This document shows positions 62,416-64,000 of a DNA stretch of 64,000 nucleotides, piece after piece. The DNA lies in NCBI GenBank assembly GCA_050179685.1, contig JBFXEW010000017.1, positions 49,863 through 113,862 on the forward strand, given 5' to 3'. The notes beneath the pieces are model-generated. The model was not told the origin of the DNA. It was given only the letters and a program-made list of their open reading frames with translations, and ran no database searches. The position numbers were made by a program, and so were the translations under genes. Position 1 is the first letter of the stretch; each line of letters opens with the position of its first letter. The DNA is from GWE2-40-63 sp050179685 (lineage in GTDB: Bacteria; Bacteroidota; Bacteroidia; Bacteroidales; SZUA-534).

Positions 62416-62616
62416 TTATGGTGAATCAATTATTGTTTTAAATATACCCGCAATAGCACTTAATATGCCAACATTTATACTATTGCTTTTTTTTTCTAAT
62501 ATTTCTTCCAAATGTCTTATACACCGTTCTAAATCTTTTTCATGACGCTCTGGAATTGATTTTTCATTTTTAAGTTCTACAAGCAGTCTGTAAGTTTCTA
62601 ATATATTCCTTTTCAT
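62416..62616 (-). CDS. Small helical protein of unknown function
   Basis: 66 residues: a charged helix with repeated Glu/Lys ('LETYRLLVELKNEKSIPERHEKDLERCIRHLEEILEKK', here shortened to LVELKNEKSIPERHEKD and CIRHLEEILEKK), then a hydrophobic C-terminal helix 'INVGILSAIAGIFKTII'. It overlaps the 228-codon frame by 47 bp and ends 4 bp before the XRE start. Function unknown. Confidence 0.6.
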   Translation of the reverse strand: MKRNILETYRLLVELKNEKSIPERHEKDLERCIRHLEEILEKKSNSINVGILSAIAGIFKTIIDSP

Positions 62617-63247
62617 ATTGTCCCAAATAAAAAAATTGATTTAAAAATGTAATTACTAATTTACTTTTCAAGACAATTTCTTTTTTGAGAGAAAACACTA
62701 AATCGAAATATTTATAAGTTTGAATTTTTATATGAAACTGAGCTGTTATTATTTTTCTAAACTCAAAAAACTTATTCAGAATGTTGGAAAAAATTCGTTT
62801 TATTTTTCTATAATACAATTCCGCCAGAAGAGATTCCGACATGATGATTATAGATTTATCCTGTTCAAATTTATAATACCAACAATGATCAAGATAATGA
62901 TCATGTGGTAACAAAAAGCCAAATATTGATTCAAACAAACTAATAATAAAAGAATTACAATTATCATTAGAATAAGATGAATAAATTGACTTATTTCTAG
63001 AAAAATCATCGAGATTAATACCTGTTAAAAGATGATCGGCATTATTATTTAATCTTTTTAATGCAGCATGAATCTCATCTTCAGTAAATGCAATATCTTG
63101 ATTGTTTATATAATTTTCAAAAGAATAGTCAGAATATGTACTATTCAAGGAATTTATAGATTTTTGAAATAAATCATAGTTTTTCCTTCTGTTTTCAGAA
63201 AAAGAAGAAAATATTTTACTAAACGATATATTAACAATTATACTCAT
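62570..63247 (-). CDS. AT-rich hypothetical protein, first gene of the XRE cassette
   Basis: 225 residues from the ATG at 63247; a TTG at 63256 lies inside the promoter and is rejected. Lys/Asn/Ile-rich composition, coding GC far below the chromosome mean. No membrane span is convincing and no family is recognised; 'TEDEIHAALKRLNNNADHLLTG' (shortened TEDEIHAALKRLNNNAD) and 'FFEFRKIITAQF' are the clearest helices. It is the leading gene of an operon with the 66-residue protein and XRE regulator, likely acquired. A toxin or abortive-infection role is conceivable but not shown. Confidence 0.6.
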   Translation of the reverse strand: MSIIVNISFSKIFSSFSENRRKNYDLFQKSINSLNSTYSDYSFENYINNQDIAFTEDEIHAALKRLNNNADHLLTGINLDDFSRNKSIYSSYSNDNCNSFIISLFESIFGFLLPHDHYLDHCWYYKFEQDKSIIIMSESLLAELYYRKIKRIFSNILNKFFEFRKIITAQFHIKIQTYKYFDLVFSLKKEIVLKSKLVITFLNQFFYLGQYEKEYIRNLQTACRT

Positions 63248-63253
63248 CGGATG

Positions 63254-63283
63254 CAAATATACAACAAAATATTAAATCTGCAA
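63254..63283 (-). promoter_or_regulatory. Promoter of the XRE cassette
   Basis: On the - strand: TTG (63281-63283), 19 bp, TATATTTG (63254-63261). The -7 element ends only 6 bp before the ATG at 63247, so the mRNA would be leaderless or nearly so. Confidence 0.6.
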
Positions 63284-63392
63284 TATTTTAACCTATTTTT
63301 ATTAACTATAGTTAATATTTAAGCTGACTAGTTTTACTTTCTTTGTTAAAATCTTACCCATACATAAAAAACATAGCTCCTTAAATCCTACA

Positions 63393-63605
63393 ATTCTTTT
63401 TCTTTTGTGACCAAAAGAAACAAAAGTCTTGCAAAACCAACGAATTTCGATAAGTACTTCCCTACGCTTTGCAAAGGCCCAACTCAAGGTTGTGCTTGTG
63501 CTGTTTCGTTCTGAAACGGTAGGGCCACTTTACCCTTATCGACAATTCCACACCTGGTTTTGCATGCCCACCGCACCGTGCTAATTAAAAGTCGGGTTTA
63601 GCTTA
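63393..63605. repeat. ~215-bp direct repeat B, copy 2
   Basis: Same orientation as 61475-61689, about 95% identical by eye. Together the copies bracket the XRE cassette (62124-63247). Confidence 0.85.
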
Positions 63606-63619
63606 AAGTCTAAAAAATA

Positions 63620-63697
63620 TTGGTTAACAGCTACTTTGTCTGTCATAATTTTACCACAACATACCTTACCGTCCGATAAGCCAAGCACTAAAGGGAG
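63620..63697. repeat. Short repeat A, copy 3
   Basis: TTGGTTAACAGCTACTTTG... to CACTAAAGGGAG, again directly after repeat B. Confidence 0.7.
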
Positions 63698-63723
63698 AAG
63701 GATTTTTCCGGGGTTTGGGAAAT

Positions 63724-63762
63724 AAAAAAACCTTTAAGCGTTCTTGCTTAAAGGTTTTTTTT
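63724..63762. terminator. Orphan terminator-like hairpin
   Basis: CCTTTAAGC (63731-63739) and GCTTAAAGG (63746-63754) with a 6-nt loop, flanked by A7 and T8. No gene ends here in the window; it may end a transcript from outside, or mark a lost gene. Confidence 0.6.
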
Positions 63763-63885
63763 GAAACGGTTTGAATATGGGGCGTTTGGTATTTCAAAGC
63801 TCCCAACTATCAAACCGCTAAATGTTTTATTAAATGTACTGACCTCTAAATTAACACTTCCTTCCAAATGACCTATATTTTTTGT

Positions 63886-64000
63886 GTGTGCCCTGCATGG
63901 GTAGCAGTGCCCACAACTGCAAGTTCTGAATAAATTTGAAAATTACTAATTTAATCAAGAAAACCAAAGGTTGTGAGTCTGTATATTTTCCAGAGGGTGT
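63886..64000 (+). other. Possible 5' end of a group II intron, cut by the window edge
   Basis: From 63886 the sequence reads GTGTGCCCTGCATGGGTAGC, close in form to the GTGYG start and first stem of domain I in bacterial group II introns (GTGTGCCC-GCATGGGT). About 115 bp are visible, without the reverse transcriptase or catalytic domain V, which would lie outside. Weak evidence. Confidence 0.3.

Noticed and set aside
63302..63487. 61-codon frame on the - strand
   Set aside because: Also derived from repeat B; no coding features.
1..64000. tRNA or rRNA genes
   Set aside because: No cloverleaf or rRNA-like sequence noticed on reading; a dedicated search would settle it.

Overview
The window looks like the chromosome of a marine or sediment Bacteroidota, probably order Marinilabiliales. 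The signs are about 40% GC, AT-rich gaps, promoters of the Bacteroidota type (TTTG, 19-21 bp, TAnnTTTG), signal peptides ending in 'NAQ', and a gene set with GH97, GH31, a PG0541-type transporter gene, FISUMP and PIF1-HTH proteins. The assignment rests on content and style only; no rRNA or tRNA gene was found.

Layout. 1-7.9 kb: the 3' part of a sodium/solute symporter, then a regulated drug or solute efflux operon (GbsR/MarR-like repressor, TolC, membrane fusion protein, RND pump, small PII-like accessory protein). Two near-identical 22-bp operators lie before the repressor and before tolC. 7.9-9 kb: a DUF1761 membrane protein and an archaemetzincin. 9-17 kb: the most intriguing block. A sigma-54 response regulator and a sensor kinase with two periplasmic haem-type CxnCH motifs sit beside a four-gene membrane redox module. 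That module has a solute-binding-protein/GcvH-like fusion, a four-cluster ferredoxin, a NrfD/HybB-like quinone subunit and a second membrane-anchored GcvH-like protein, but no catalytic oxidoreductase. A sigma-54-like promoter with upstream palindromes precedes it. 17-38 kb: housekeeping and metabolism, including a PIF1-type helicase, aminotransferase, MaoC dehydratase, malic enzyme, outer-membrane porin, chemoreceptor, OhrR-like regulator, GH97 and GH31 glycosidases, folD and ffh, with a MITE-like element and a large palindromic repeat.

39.9-48.1 kb: a four-gene operon for secreted proteins that all carry the same module, three copies of a roughly 42-residue 'KNRWKGTYLxIE...SAxW' repeat that I read as one beta-trefoil. 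It is joined to bulb-type lectin domains, a tachylectin-like tail, a FISUMP domain or a propeller-like domain. 48-53.7 kb: a hypothetical, a DUF3788 protein, CorA, an NAD-dependent epimerase and a GAF sensor kinase.

54-64 kb: accessory DNA. It holds a coiled-coil orphan with its own promoter and terminator, a 15-unit 21-bp minisatellite that reads as a cysteine heptapeptide repeat, a DUF2188 operon, a free-standing small-RNA candidate with promoter and terminator, a 1088-residue SF2 helicase, a very AT-rich XRE-regulated three-gene cassette between ~215-bp direct repeats, and what may be the 5' end of a group II intron cut by the window edge.

The best candidates for undescribed biology are the GcvH-like/ferredoxin/NrfD module with its haem-sensing two-component system, the trefoil-lectin operon, the cysteine heptad repeat and the small RNA.
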